A stretch of 64,000 nt of DNA from Bolinopsis microptera (lineage: Eukaryota; Ctenophora; Tentaculata; Lobata; Bolinopsidae): the NCBI RefSeq assembly GCF_026151205.1, contig NC_087074.1, forward strand, positions 13,469,742 to 13,533,741. Reading direction: 5' to 3'. Positions 1 to 8,245 of the stretch are shown here, in pieces; within the stretch, counting starts at the first letter, position 1, and each line of letters opens with the position of its first letter. A program made the translations under genes and the position numbers. The notes beneath the pieces were generated by a model. It searched no databases. It was not told the DNA's origin and worked only from the letters and a program-made list of their open reading frames with translations.

Positions 1-146
1 CTTTACTGTAATCGAGCAGGAGCAGTAGGGAAATTTGTTTCTTATTCAGAGAGTGTAGTATAGAATTTTGGGCATTGAGCAGTGCATGTTCGCACGATCT
101 TCCTGGCCGAAATCCGTATTGATTTTCGAAAAGAGAATCGTTCTTA
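1..146 (-). pseudogene. LINE reverse transcriptase, catalytic-block fragment
   Basis: Read on the minus strand, this stretch encodes the RT motif NQYGFRPGRSCEHALL followed by LLLLLDYSK, the region around the first catalytic aspartate of non-LTR reverse transcriptases. It is the expected continuation of the segment that ends at 752, displaced by about 600 bp of unrelated sequence. It leaves the window at position 1, so the second (xxDD) catalytic block is not visible. Confidence 0.75.
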
Positions 147-751
147 TCAGGATTCCACCTGACCTCCAAAATTTCATGACCAAATCGACATACTCTGCCA
201 GCGTATTCCTCTGTCAAGTTAAATGTGATGTGTGAGTGAGTAAGTGTAGTGTAAAGAGATCCTATTTTTGTATCCAATTTGAATTCTAATAAAGACCCTA
301 AGCATTATGATCAAATTTTTAGTACAATAGTTATATCAGGGTTGACATCTATGATTAATATTATAACCCAATATTCATTTCTTTTTCTCCCTTAAATTTA
401 AACCCCCGGCCCCCATTGAACACCCAAAATACCTACCGTCCTTAATAATCATAAAGACCATTTGTTACAAAATAGCTGCTAGAATAATGCATGCCAAATA
501 TTCCCTCTTACACCCACAAATTATAATGCCTTCCTATCAACGCCTCTAATTTGGTCATTAATCAACCAGACTAGCGTTTTGGTGTGTACAAAAGCTACCA
601 GCCAGTACATTCCTTGCCCCGCTAGTTGATTGTCAAAAAATCATACAGCTCAGAACAAACGGCCATTTACCACTAAGAGCATTATATGTTTTCATTTGTT
701 TAAATTTTATGCTGTAAAATGTGCTAAAACTTTGATTATTTGTTTAATTGA
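147..751. other. AT-rich insertion inside the LINE RT domain
   Basis: About 600 bp of AT-rich sequence with no coding signal separates two adjacent RT motifs. A 16-17 bp direct duplication (ATTGATTATTTGTTTAA) lies at its right edge, around 733-766. I found no clear terminal inverted repeats or matching target duplication, so the inserting element is not identified. Confidence 0.5.
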
Positions 752-1723
752 TTATTTGTTTAATAAAAATTCTAAAACACGAGCATGCATAAGTTTCTCA
801 TAAATTTTCGAGAATGATCCCAAAAGAGAGATCGGCCTATAATTAGCTACTTCCAATTTTGAACCACCTTTGTGGATAGGAACGACTTTCGCAGTTTTTA
901 GAGCATTTGGGAAGGTACCACTGGAGAACGAACAGTTAATGACATTAGCTAGTGCCCTGATAAAGTTTTCGCAGCTGTTTGCAATTTTCAATGGCTCAAT
1001 TTTACAATCGAGTGTGGACTTGTTCTTAAGCCCTGATATTATCTTTTGGACTTCACCGTGTGATGTAGGCTTAAGAAACATCGAGTTACTACACGAAGCC
1101 TTAAGAAAATGCTTGAAACCACCTGGGTCAAAGGTTCGACGGGCAGCGATTTGCCTCTTGATACTGGCTGCAATACCGGAGAAGTAGCCGTTAAATTTCT
1201 CAGCGACTGCCAGATTGGAGCTTATAATCGTGCCATCGTCGTCCTTCAGACGGGTGTGTCCGAACTTTTTTCTGTTACGGTTCAGGAGGCCATTGATAAT
1301 TTTCCATTGATTTTTAGAGCAGTTTTGGTATTTGTCAAACATTTTCTTATAGTACTTTTCTTTGGCTAGATTCACATGTTTGTGACAAAACTTTTTCATT
1401 TTATCATACGCGTCGCAGTTTTTTTGTGATGGATTTATAGTTTTTTTTTTTAAAAGTAACTTCTTGCGGTTGCATGCCGCCTCAAGCCAGGGTAAGATCC
1501 AAGGCTTTGGGTCAGCTCTTTCGAATTTTCTTCTCGAACTGTCGCGCTTCAGGGGGTATGCAGTATTGTAGTGTTTCATGTACGTTTGATAGATGGAATT
1601 GTATTGTTCATCAGCGCACGTTGAGGAGGTAGCATCATCCCAGGTCTCACTTACAATAAGCTCTTTGAATTTAGCATGATTAGCTTCGTTAAATACACGG
1701 GCCTCTAATTTCAAGCTAGTCAA
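752..1723 (-). pseudogene. LINE ORF2: linker and start of reverse transcriptase
   Basis: A 323-codon open frame. Its first two thirds are the basic linker between endonuclease and RT typical of Jockey/CR1-like LINEs. The end carries RT motifs 0-1: AKVVPIHKGG, then NYRPISLLGSFSKIYEKL. It stops just before the RT fingers/palm at an insertion, and the catalytic portion resumes at 146-1. It is separated from the upstream endonuclease by about 220 bp with stops in the frames I followed. The product would be inactive as it stands. Clade assignment would need a full RT tree. Confidence 0.8.
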
Positions 1724-1943
1724 TGAAACGAAAAGTTTTCAATGAAACGAAAAGTTTTATTTTACATTCCTTTAATCATAAATAAAATAAGAGCTTAAAC
1801 CACGAATTAGTTAGCTAGAAGTAAACTTGAGGAAATATTTTTGGTGATTGTATATAATTATTTAAAAAACTTTATTTGGTTGTTAGTATTTTTATTATGG
1901 TACCTAAGTGGTTGAATTTAGTGAGACAAGGTCAGTTTCTCTA
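1724..1943. other. Non-coding gap between LINE EN and RT segments
   Basis: About 220 bp of AT-rich sequence interrupts the reading frame between the endonuclease and RT segments. It opens with a tandem duplication of CAATGAAACGAAAAGTTTT (about 1722-1758). It is probably a small insertion or decayed linker; no gene is visible. Confidence 0.5.
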
Positions 1944-2882
1944 TTATCTTAGAAAAATTTCTACTTTACAATAGGCAATGCTGGTGTTGTTGTTCTTTAC
2001 ACGTTGACTACGGAATCGCTCGTTCAAACTAGGTGTGGCTCCTAAACTAATGGTCGTGCTAACCGCGAGATGATCTGACATATCCAACGTCACGACATTA
2101 CAACTAATAACGTTGGTCACGTGATTAGTATACACGTGATCAATAAGCGTTGCACTGTGGTCAGTTACCCTGGTAGGCTTGGAGACAGTCTGGGCAAACC
2201 CATATTTTTCTAGTAAGCTTATAAGATCCTGGCTGTAAGCGTCGGTATCGTATTTTATAAGATCAATATTTGCATCACCCAGGAAGACTATCTGCTTTTT
2301 GGAGTGTCTATCAAGACCCCTGAGCACGTTTTCAAACTTTTCAAGGAATTTTTTGGGGCTTGTGGATGGCGAGCGGTAGAAATTTACGATGATTTTTGTC
2401 TTATTTCCGTTTTTAAAATTGTTGATTTTAAGCAATTGAAATTCTCCGCAAGTAACTTCTTCTGGACTCAGATTGAGTTCGAGTTCCTGTATTTTATCGT
2501 AATCACAAACGCGTTTGTTAACATAGAGCGCAAGACCACCTCCTTTTCCAGATTTACGTGCAGGTTCTTTGATAAAGGGCTCGTAAAACTGTTCGATTTC
2601 AATGTCGTTCAGACCATTAGGAAGATTAGAAATTTTACAGTTGGTTTCATTGAGGCAGATGAGGTCAAATTTGGAGAATGTTTCTATTTCTTCTCTAAAA
2701 TTCGAGATATTCTTCACGAGTGATCTAACGTTTAACGAAAGTATCTTAATTTCGCGATTGCTAGGGGTCTTGATATTATCAGGGTGTTGGTACTTACAGC
2801 TAACCAATATCTCCGATATACAATTGTTGAGATCGATTTCGCTGGAATCTATTTCATCAGTAAGTTCGCCTATTTGATTCAT
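1944..2882 (-). pseudogene. LINE ORF2: EEP (AP-like) endonuclease domain
   Basis: The exonuclease-endonuclease-phosphatase fold that nicks target DNA for target-primed reverse transcription. From the ATG at 2882 the motifs appear in order: LSLNVRSL (catalytic Asn near residue 51), CLNETN (Glu 79), GGGLALYV, FYRSPS (Tyr/Arg 169-170), LGDANIDL (Asp 203, Asn 205), LIDHVYTN (248-253) and MSDHLAVS (Asp 270, His 271). All expected catalytic positions are present. The frame stays open upstream to 2961, where the gypsy element was inserted, and matches the zinc-finger segment on the other side of that element. A stop after residue 312 separates it from the RT. Confidence 0.9.
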
Positions 2883-2956
2883 TACGTGAGAACGAATATA
2901 GGGGTTAAAAGTGGGGGTTATTGTATTGTAATTATCATTAAGTTCGTAGGAAGTTA

Positions 2957-2961
2957 CTCTA
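2957..2961. repeat. Target-site duplication CTCTA (left)
   Basis: The five bases CTCTA directly precede the left LTR and recur at 7235-7239 directly after the right LTR. This marks the insertion of the gypsy element into LINE ORF2. Confidence 0.9.
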
Positions 2962-3096
2962 TGTTATGAATCGTTGTGACAAGGTAAACGCAAGACTAAA
3001 AGCTAAAAGCTAAACCAAAACCAAAACCAAAACCCAGGTAGTCATCCTGAATAGTATATCGGTTAATCATACAATAAATTACTAGAATATATAACA
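2962..3096 (-). repeat. 3' LTR of the gypsy element
   Basis: 135 bp, matching 7100-7234 base for base as far as I compared. It starts TGTTATGAATCG and ends ATATATAACA on the plus strand, giving the short inverted ends typical of LTRs. It contains a small AAAACC-type tandem near its middle. Confidence 0.92.
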
Positions 3097-3464
3097 TCCC
3101 GTTCAACTAAAAAGTGTTAAAAACAATATAGATTTAATAATTTAACTGAATTCGTAAAAAAATGTGATATAAATCAATCGTACAAAATTTAAAATGTTTG
3201 AAAACGTGGTCAAAATGAAATCTACAAAAGTGTGAAGTGAACTCACGTGAAAATACTGAAACGTGTTGCGCTCGCTACACGATTTAAAACTTAGCGCATT
3301 CCGTTTAAAACAAAAAATAACGTGTTATTCTTCAAAATTTAAACGTGACAGGGAATATTTATAACTTTATGTTTGATCTGGATAATTTAACTGGATTAAT
3401 GTGTGGTTAGATTTACACATTCAAAATAAAACAACTGTCATAAAATGTGATAATGAAACGTGTT
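3097..3464 (-). other. Gypsy 3' internal non-coding region
   Basis: About 370 bp of AT-rich sequence between the Pol-tail stop (3465) and the 3' LTR. It should hold the polypurine tract, but only a very short purine run (ACGGGA on the minus strand) abuts the LTR. I see no other feature. Confidence 0.5.
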
Positions 3465-3872
3465 TTATGTTCCTCCCAGTTTGCGGTAACTTAGCCTGTC
3501 TGGTGGTTTACTATCACGTGCAAAGTTTGCTGGCAGAAGCAAATTAGGTTGTTGCAATTCATGCTCTCTAACAATATTAGGTTTCATAGTGCTACGGTTA
3601 ATTTCTATGGCAAGCTCACGTGGTTTAAGTATAGGTTGTGCAGTGATTATAGGTTCAACGGCTGCCTTATGGTCAGGCTCAGCGGGTAGATTTGGATTAT
3701 TACCAACTATAATCGAAGTTTCCGGCTCTGTACTCTCAGGTAAGCTAGCTGTCTTCTCTAAATCACCATCAGTAGCTGTAGAACTCTGCTCATCTCTTAT
3801 CTCCAGCTCAACTCTCGGTGTATCCGGATCTGTTTGTTGCAACGGCTCTGACACAACAGATCTCGCTCCCAA
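3465..3872 (-). pseudogene. Gypsy Pol C-terminal tail, out of frame
   Basis: A 135-codon frame that overlaps the end of Gag-Pol in another frame. It is Pro/Glu/Ser-rich and ends KPPDRLSYRKLGGT, like the basic, proline-containing tails that follow the integrase C-terminal domain in Mag-type Pol proteins. It has no credible start of its own. I read it as the true end of Pol, brought next to the integrase zinc domain by an internal deletion that also shifted the frame. Confidence 0.6.
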
Positions 3873-6800
3873 GCCTCCATAGTTTTAGCCCATGGGTGTG
3901 GTGTAGATCTAGCGGGTTTCTTCTGGTTTAGTTGACATGGTTCACATAGTTTAACCATTTTCTCGATCTCAGCATCCATGTTTGGCCAATAAACATAGCC
4001 TCTCGCTAGTGCTTTGGTCTGTGAAATGCCCATGTGTGTTGCATGAAGCATTGAAAGCACGCTCTTTCTCATACTCTCTGGAATAACAACTCGAGATCCC
4101 CAGACAATACAGTTCTGGTCTACTGACAACTCGTTTCGACGTGTGTAAAACGGTTTCAGCTCGACATCAACAGGGGGTTTCTCGTTCCAGCCGTCTTTAA
4201 CAAACTGTAACAGTCGACCAAGTGTCTTGTCTCTTCTCGTGTGACTAGCTATTAACTCAGCGTCAATCAAAGGTTTGTCATCACCGAAGTAGTGCACGCT
4301 GAAAACAGTATCTAGAGGTTTCATTTCAAACTCCTCTGTTAACTCGTCATCAAACTCTCTCGTCTCTGCCGATGTGTCTAAAGGCAGTGGAAAACGGGAA
4401 CATAGATCAGCATTACAATGTTTACCAGTGGGTCGAAACTGGATCTTGTAAGTGTAACCGCTAAGGAACAATGACCATCGTTGTAAACGACCTGCCACCA
4501 TGCTAGGAATCCCACGACTAGGGTGAAAGATAGATTCCAGCGGCTTGTGGTCTGTAACTAGGGTAAATGGTCGTCCAAAAAGATAACGGTGCAGTCTCTT
4601 AGTCGCCCAAACTATTGCCAATGCTTCTTTTTCTATCATGGAATAGTTTCTCTCAGATTTCGTCAGAGTTCGAGATATATACTCGATCGGTCGCTCTGTT
4701 CCATTTTCATCAATATGTGACATAACAGCTCCTAAACCAACGGATGAAGCGTCCGTGTCAAGCTTTAACTCCAGCTCAGGGTTGTAGACTGTTAGAACCA
4801 AGTCAGACGATAACAGTGCTTTTAACTCATCAAAAGCTCTCTTTTCTCTATCTCCAAAGTGGAAAATACTGTCAGCGGGTCTTAAACGGTTAAGTGGTTC
4901 AACAACTGTTGACATGTTGGGAATAAAACGTGAATAGTACTGTGCACCACCAAGAAATGATATCATCTCCGCTCTAGTAGTAGGATACGGTGCTCTCACT
5001 ATGGTTTCAACTTTCGAACTCAGCGGTCTTATCCCCTCAGCAGATACTTCATGGCCTAGAAATGTCACCTTAGGCTCCATGAAAACACACTTGTCTAGCC
5101 GGCATTTGTAGCCTTCATTCTCTAGTGCTGTAATCACCGTTCTCACGTTCTTCATGTGACTCTCATCATCAGGTCCAGTTATTAGAATGTCGTCAACACG
5201 CCATGCTGTGTTCTCTGTCTTTCTCAAGGTATCATCAATCTTGCGTTCAAATATTGGTCCGGCAGATGAAATACCGAATGGTAGAGAAGTAGGACTGAAC
5301 AATCCTTTGTGTGTGTTCAAAGTCACAATCTTTTGGTCACATTCTCTCAACTTCAAACTATTATAAGCGGCTCTGATATCCAGCTTAGTAAACAGTTTAC
5401 CTCCAACAATCTTACTCAAGCAATCCTCTATCGTAGGAAGTGGGTAAATAGCTGTGTCGAGATTAGGATTTACAGTAGTCTTGTAGTCACCACATATGCG
5501 AATCGTACCATCCGCTTTCATGACAGGAACTATGGGTGAAGCCCAGTCTGAGTGCTCTGTTGGAATCAGCTGTCCATTCTTCACTAACTCGTCTATGGCT
5601 TTCCCAACCTTGTCTACGATGGCAAATGGGACCTGCCTTGCCTTGCAAAACTTTGCTCTCGCATCAGGCTTAAATTGTAGACAAGCTTCGAATCCTTTAA
5701 CAGTTCCAACACCAGGATCGAACACAGGACTGCGGAGTATCTCACTAACAAATTCATCTCTCTGAAGCTTGGAGACAGCGTAAGATTGCTCAACATCAAC
5801 AAGTCCTATCATATGATCCAACCAGTCTTTACCAAACATCTGGATGATCCACTCTCGACCTAGGAGTGTGGGAAACCGACAATCGACAACATACAGTGGT
5901 AAAATCCATTTCTTGCCTCTAAATTCAACGTTTACAAGGGCCTTGCAGTCAATGCTTTCACAATTAAAATTAGCTACTCGCAATTTCTGGGAACATGGAA
6001 CAATCTGGCAATCAGTTAGTCCTAGTCTAGCAAAATCAGACTTACTTATACAGCTTAAAGATGAACCAGTATCTAACTCCATTTTCAAAATCTTATCATT
6101 AATCTTAACTTTAAGAAATGGTTTCTGATTACAATCAATACAACTGGATAAATTACTAACAACTGATGCAGGTAGAGTATCATCGGGAACAGGAGTCTGT
6201 ACTGGAATCTGGACAGGATCAGCCGTCTCCACGCAGTACAACGTGTTCTCCAACTCTTGGTGTGTGTACCCATAATCAGCAGCGCAAGCGTTGCCATCAT
6301 CATGATCACCAATCCCTTCAACACAATGGGATTGCTTCTTAGCGGAACGACAGTTCTTCGCGATATGTCCGGGTTTGCGACAGTTTCTGCAACGAACTTT
6401 GCAGTTTTTCGCAACATGACCACGAACAGTACAACGTGAACAAACAATGCTAAGGTCGGCCTTCTGATGGAACTTAGAGTTTTGAGGTTTTTGAAACTTC
6501 CCGGGTTTTTGAACATAGTGTGTTGTGACTGACATTGAACTTTGCAGAGCGTTCTCCTTCGTCTGAGCTTTATCGAACAGGCTGGCAGACGTGTCATTGG
6601 TAGCAGATTCTGATATGAGTTCAGCACGTATCCTATCAGAGGATAGTGCAGCCACAAAACGTGTACGCACCATTAAATCAAACAAATCACCGAACTGACA
6701 AACATTAGCAGCTTCCTTCAATCGTGACATAAAAGTACATAAGGATTCACCAGCAATCTGATTTAAAGTCATAAACTTCTGCTGTTGAGCTACAATGTTC

Positions 6801-7120
6801 GTTTTGGGTGATAACCGATCAACAAGAGTTTTTCTCAGGGTAGCGTAGTCAGTGTCTTTAATTTCAGCTGGAAATGTAAATGCACGCAACTTCTTCAACG
6901 CGTCAGGCCCCAGATTGACTGTTAACAGTGTTCTCATGAGTTCTGCTTTTTTAGCAGTTTTCTCGTTTGCGTCATCTGGTAACTTATCTGCGTGTGCGAA
7001 AATGAACACAGAAGCGGCGTTTTCAAAGATTTCCAGCCACTCTCTGACACAATCAGTTTCCTTGGATAAGCGTAAGTTCGAAACCAGACTCGTCGCCATT
7101 GTTATGAATCGTTGTGACAA
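3797..7120 (-). CDS. Gag-Pol polyprotein, integrase-truncated
   Basis: 1107 codons from an ATG inside the 5' LTR; a second ATG (residue 8, 7097-7099) lies exactly at the LTR edge and is the likelier start. Seen in order: Gag; two CCHC knuckles (227-240 and 244-257); aspartic protease ELDTGSS (Asp 350); RT with KLDIRAAY (Asp 581), LPFGISSA and RVDDILITG (641-649); RNase H with DTDAS (Asp 789) and TDHKPL (Asp 856); integrase zinc domain with His 1025, His 1028, Cys 1058 and Cys 1061. The frame then diverges after HPWAKT with no DDE core. The RT active site reads RVDD where YxDD is usual. Family assignment is firm; enzymatic activity is doubtful. Confidence 0.9.
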   Translation of the reverse strand: MSQRFITMATSLVSNLRLSKETDCVREWLEIFENAASVFIFAHADKLPDDANEKTAKKAELMRTLLTVNLGPDALKKLRAFTFPAEIKDTDYATLRKTLVDRLSPKTNIVAQQQKFMTLNQIAGESLCTFMSRLKEAANVCQFGDLFDLMVRTRFVAALSSDRIRAELISESATNDTSASLFDKAQTKENALQSSMSVTTHYVQKPGKFQKPQNSKFHQKADLSIVCSRCTVRGHVAKNCKVRCRNCRKPGHIAKNCRSAKKQSHCVEGIGDHDDGNACAADYGYTHQELENTLYCVETADPVQIPVQTPVPDDTLPASVVSNLSSCIDCNQKPFLKVKINDKILKMELDTGSSLSCISKSDFARLGLTDCQIVPCSQKLRVANFNCESIDCKALVNVEFRGKKWILPLYVVDCRFPTLLGREWIIQMFGKDWLDHMIGLVDVEQSYAVSKLQRDEFVSEILRSPVFDPGVGTVKGFEACLQFKPDARAKFCKARQVPFAIVDKVGKAIDELVKNGQLIPTEHSDWASPIVPVMKADGTIRICGDYKTTVNPNLDTAIYPLPTIEDCLSKIVGGKLFTKLDIRAAYNSLKLRECDQKIVTLNTHKGLFSPTSLPFGISSAGPIFERKIDDTLRKTENTAWRVDDILITGPDDESHMKNVRTVITALENEGYKCRLDKCVFMEPKVTFLGHEVSAEGIRPLSSKVETIVRAPYPTTRAEMISFLGGAQYYSRFIPNMSTVVEPLNRLRPADSIFHFGDREKRAFDELKALLSSDLVLTVYNPELELKLDTDASSVGLGAVMSHIDENGTERPIEYISRTLTKSERNYSMIEKEALAIVWATKRLHRYLFGRPFTLVTDHKPLESIFHPSRGIPSMVAGRLQRWSLFLSGYTYKIQFRPTGKHCNADLCSRFPLPLDTSAETREFDDELTEEFEMKPLDTVFSVHYFGDDKPLIDAELIASHTRRDKTLGRLLQFVKDGWNEKPPVDVELKPFYTRRNELSVDQNCIVWGSRVVIPESMRKSVLSMLHATHMGISQTKALARGYVYWPNMDAEIEKMVKLCEPCQLNQKKPARSTPHPWAKTMEAWERDLLCQSRCNKQIRIHRELSWR
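7078..7098 (-). promoter_or_regulatory. Candidate tRNA primer-binding site overlapping gag start
   Basis: On the minus strand the 5' LTR is followed by A and then TGGCGACGAGTCTGGTTTCG. TGG matches the complement of a tRNA CCA end, and the reverse complement contains TTCGAAACC, like a T-loop and the 3' side of its stem. The spacing is one base shorter than a standard acceptor arm, so the match is tentative. If real, the primer site lies within the first Gag codons. Confidence 0.45.
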
Positions 7121-7234
7121 GGTAAACGCAAGACTAAAAGCTAAAAGCTAAACCAAAACCAAAACCAAAACCCAGGTAGTCATCCTGAATAGTATATCGG
7201 TTAATCATACAATAAATTACTAGAATATATAACA
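7100..7234 (-). repeat. 5' LTR of the gypsy element
   Basis: 135 bp, the second copy of the LTR at 2962-3096. It would carry the promoter of the element. It is followed on the right by the CTCTA target duplication (7235-7239). Confidence 0.92.
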
Positions 7235-7239
7235 CTCTA
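7235..7239. repeat. Target-site duplication CTCTA (right)
   Basis: This matches the CTCTA at 2957-2961. Removing the element and one copy of this pentamer leaves the LINE ORF2 frame open across the junction. Confidence 0.9.
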
Positions 7240-7403
7240 TAGCCAGGTATTAGGTTTAGACAGCATGTAATACAACCAAGATAATCTTTGAGGCATTTTT
7301 TATGAACTGGTTTGTCACATAGAGGACAAATGAAAACATTTCTAGGAGCATAAGACCACCCGAAGCAACTTGAGCATTGTGATTTGAAACTAGGTTCAAC
7401 CAT
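7235..7403 (-). pseudogene. LINE ORF2 N-terminus: PHD/RING-like zinc finger
   Basis: It starts at an ATG (7403) and reads MVEPSFKSQCSSCFGW, then FICPLCDKPVHKKC and CITCC: a cysteine/histidine pattern (C-x2-C, C-x2-C, H-x2-C, C-x2-C) like a PHD or RING finger. PHD-like fingers occur in ORFs of some CR1/L2-type LINEs. The frame is cut by the gypsy 5' LTR and continues in frame at 2961 into the endonuclease segment once the inserted element and one target duplication are discounted. Confidence 0.75.
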
Positions 7404-8245
7404 TGTTCAAGATGTGTAAATACCAGATATCTAGATCTGTGAATAATTAAGTAAGATATTAAAAAGATAAGAGTGTAAAGTATGGTGTATAGAATAGCTT
7501 GTACAGTCTAAGAATATGTATAAAATGCTAATGTGTGTGCGTGTGAATGAATGAGGAATAAACTGTGTGCTGAGAAAGCGTAAAGAAGAAAAAAAGAAAA
7601 CTTGTTAGACCTACCTATCAAGAACTATACAGCTTTGTGTGTAGATAGAATCGTAACGTAGTCTACAATATTACAATATTACGATAGCGGTACTGATTTC
7701 AGAACTATTCTAAAGTGTTTAATTTTTTTTATGCGAGGGTTTTCATTATAACTATTTTTTACAAGAAAATTAGAATAAAATAAAAAATATCACAATGAAC
7801 AAAGAAATGCCCCCCAAAAGAACCTGAACAACATAAAATTAAAATAAACTAATAAAAACAAAGGACGGCTTCGTTAGTGAAGACTTTCAACTAGATTGCA
7901 ATGAAGCCAATCTATGATGTATTTAATTTTAGGTTTAATATTATTTTCATGTATTGTATTTATGGATTGTATTGATGTATTGTATAAGTTTTTTATTCGA
8001 ATATCGTGTTTTGTTGTTATTATGTCTTTATGTTACATATTATGTTGTCATTTGTTTTGATTCATTATTATTTGCTCTTTTGCGAACATTTAAAACTGTT
8101 TCTTCTTCTGTCTTTGCATAAAGATGTAAGCTATAAGATGTAAGCTATAATCCCTTAAAGATTTTGTAAAAATTTTTTGAAAATTTAGGCGCGGCAAGTA
8201 TAAGTTGTAGGCTTGGGTACGGCTTTGTGAGTTTGTATTTAACCG
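7404..8245. other. Putative LINE inter-ORF region
   Basis: AT-rich sequence between the end of the AlkB/SGNH ORF and the start of ORF2. I see no coding frame. It contains scattered AATAAA-like hexamers and T-rich runs. Confidence 0.4.

Larger units (their letters stand above)
2962..7234 (-). mobile_element. Ty3/gypsy (Mag-like) LTR retrotransposon, internally deleted
   Basis: A 4273-bp element bounded by 135-bp LTRs that I read as identical, with TGTTAT/ATAACA ends and a 5-bp target duplication CTCTA. The domain order on the minus strand is Gag with two CCHC knuckles, protease, RT, RNase H and the integrase zinc domain, as in Ty3/gypsy. Very short LTRs, a fused Gag-Pol frame and two knuckles resemble the Mag clade, which is an inference. 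The catalytic core of integrase is missing, so this copy could move only with enzyme supplied in trans. The near-identical LTRs imply a recent insertion. Confidence 0.9.

Noticed and set aside
5496-7151. Plus-strand frames opposite Gag-Pol
   Set aside because: Shadows of the retrotransposon coding strand without motifs.
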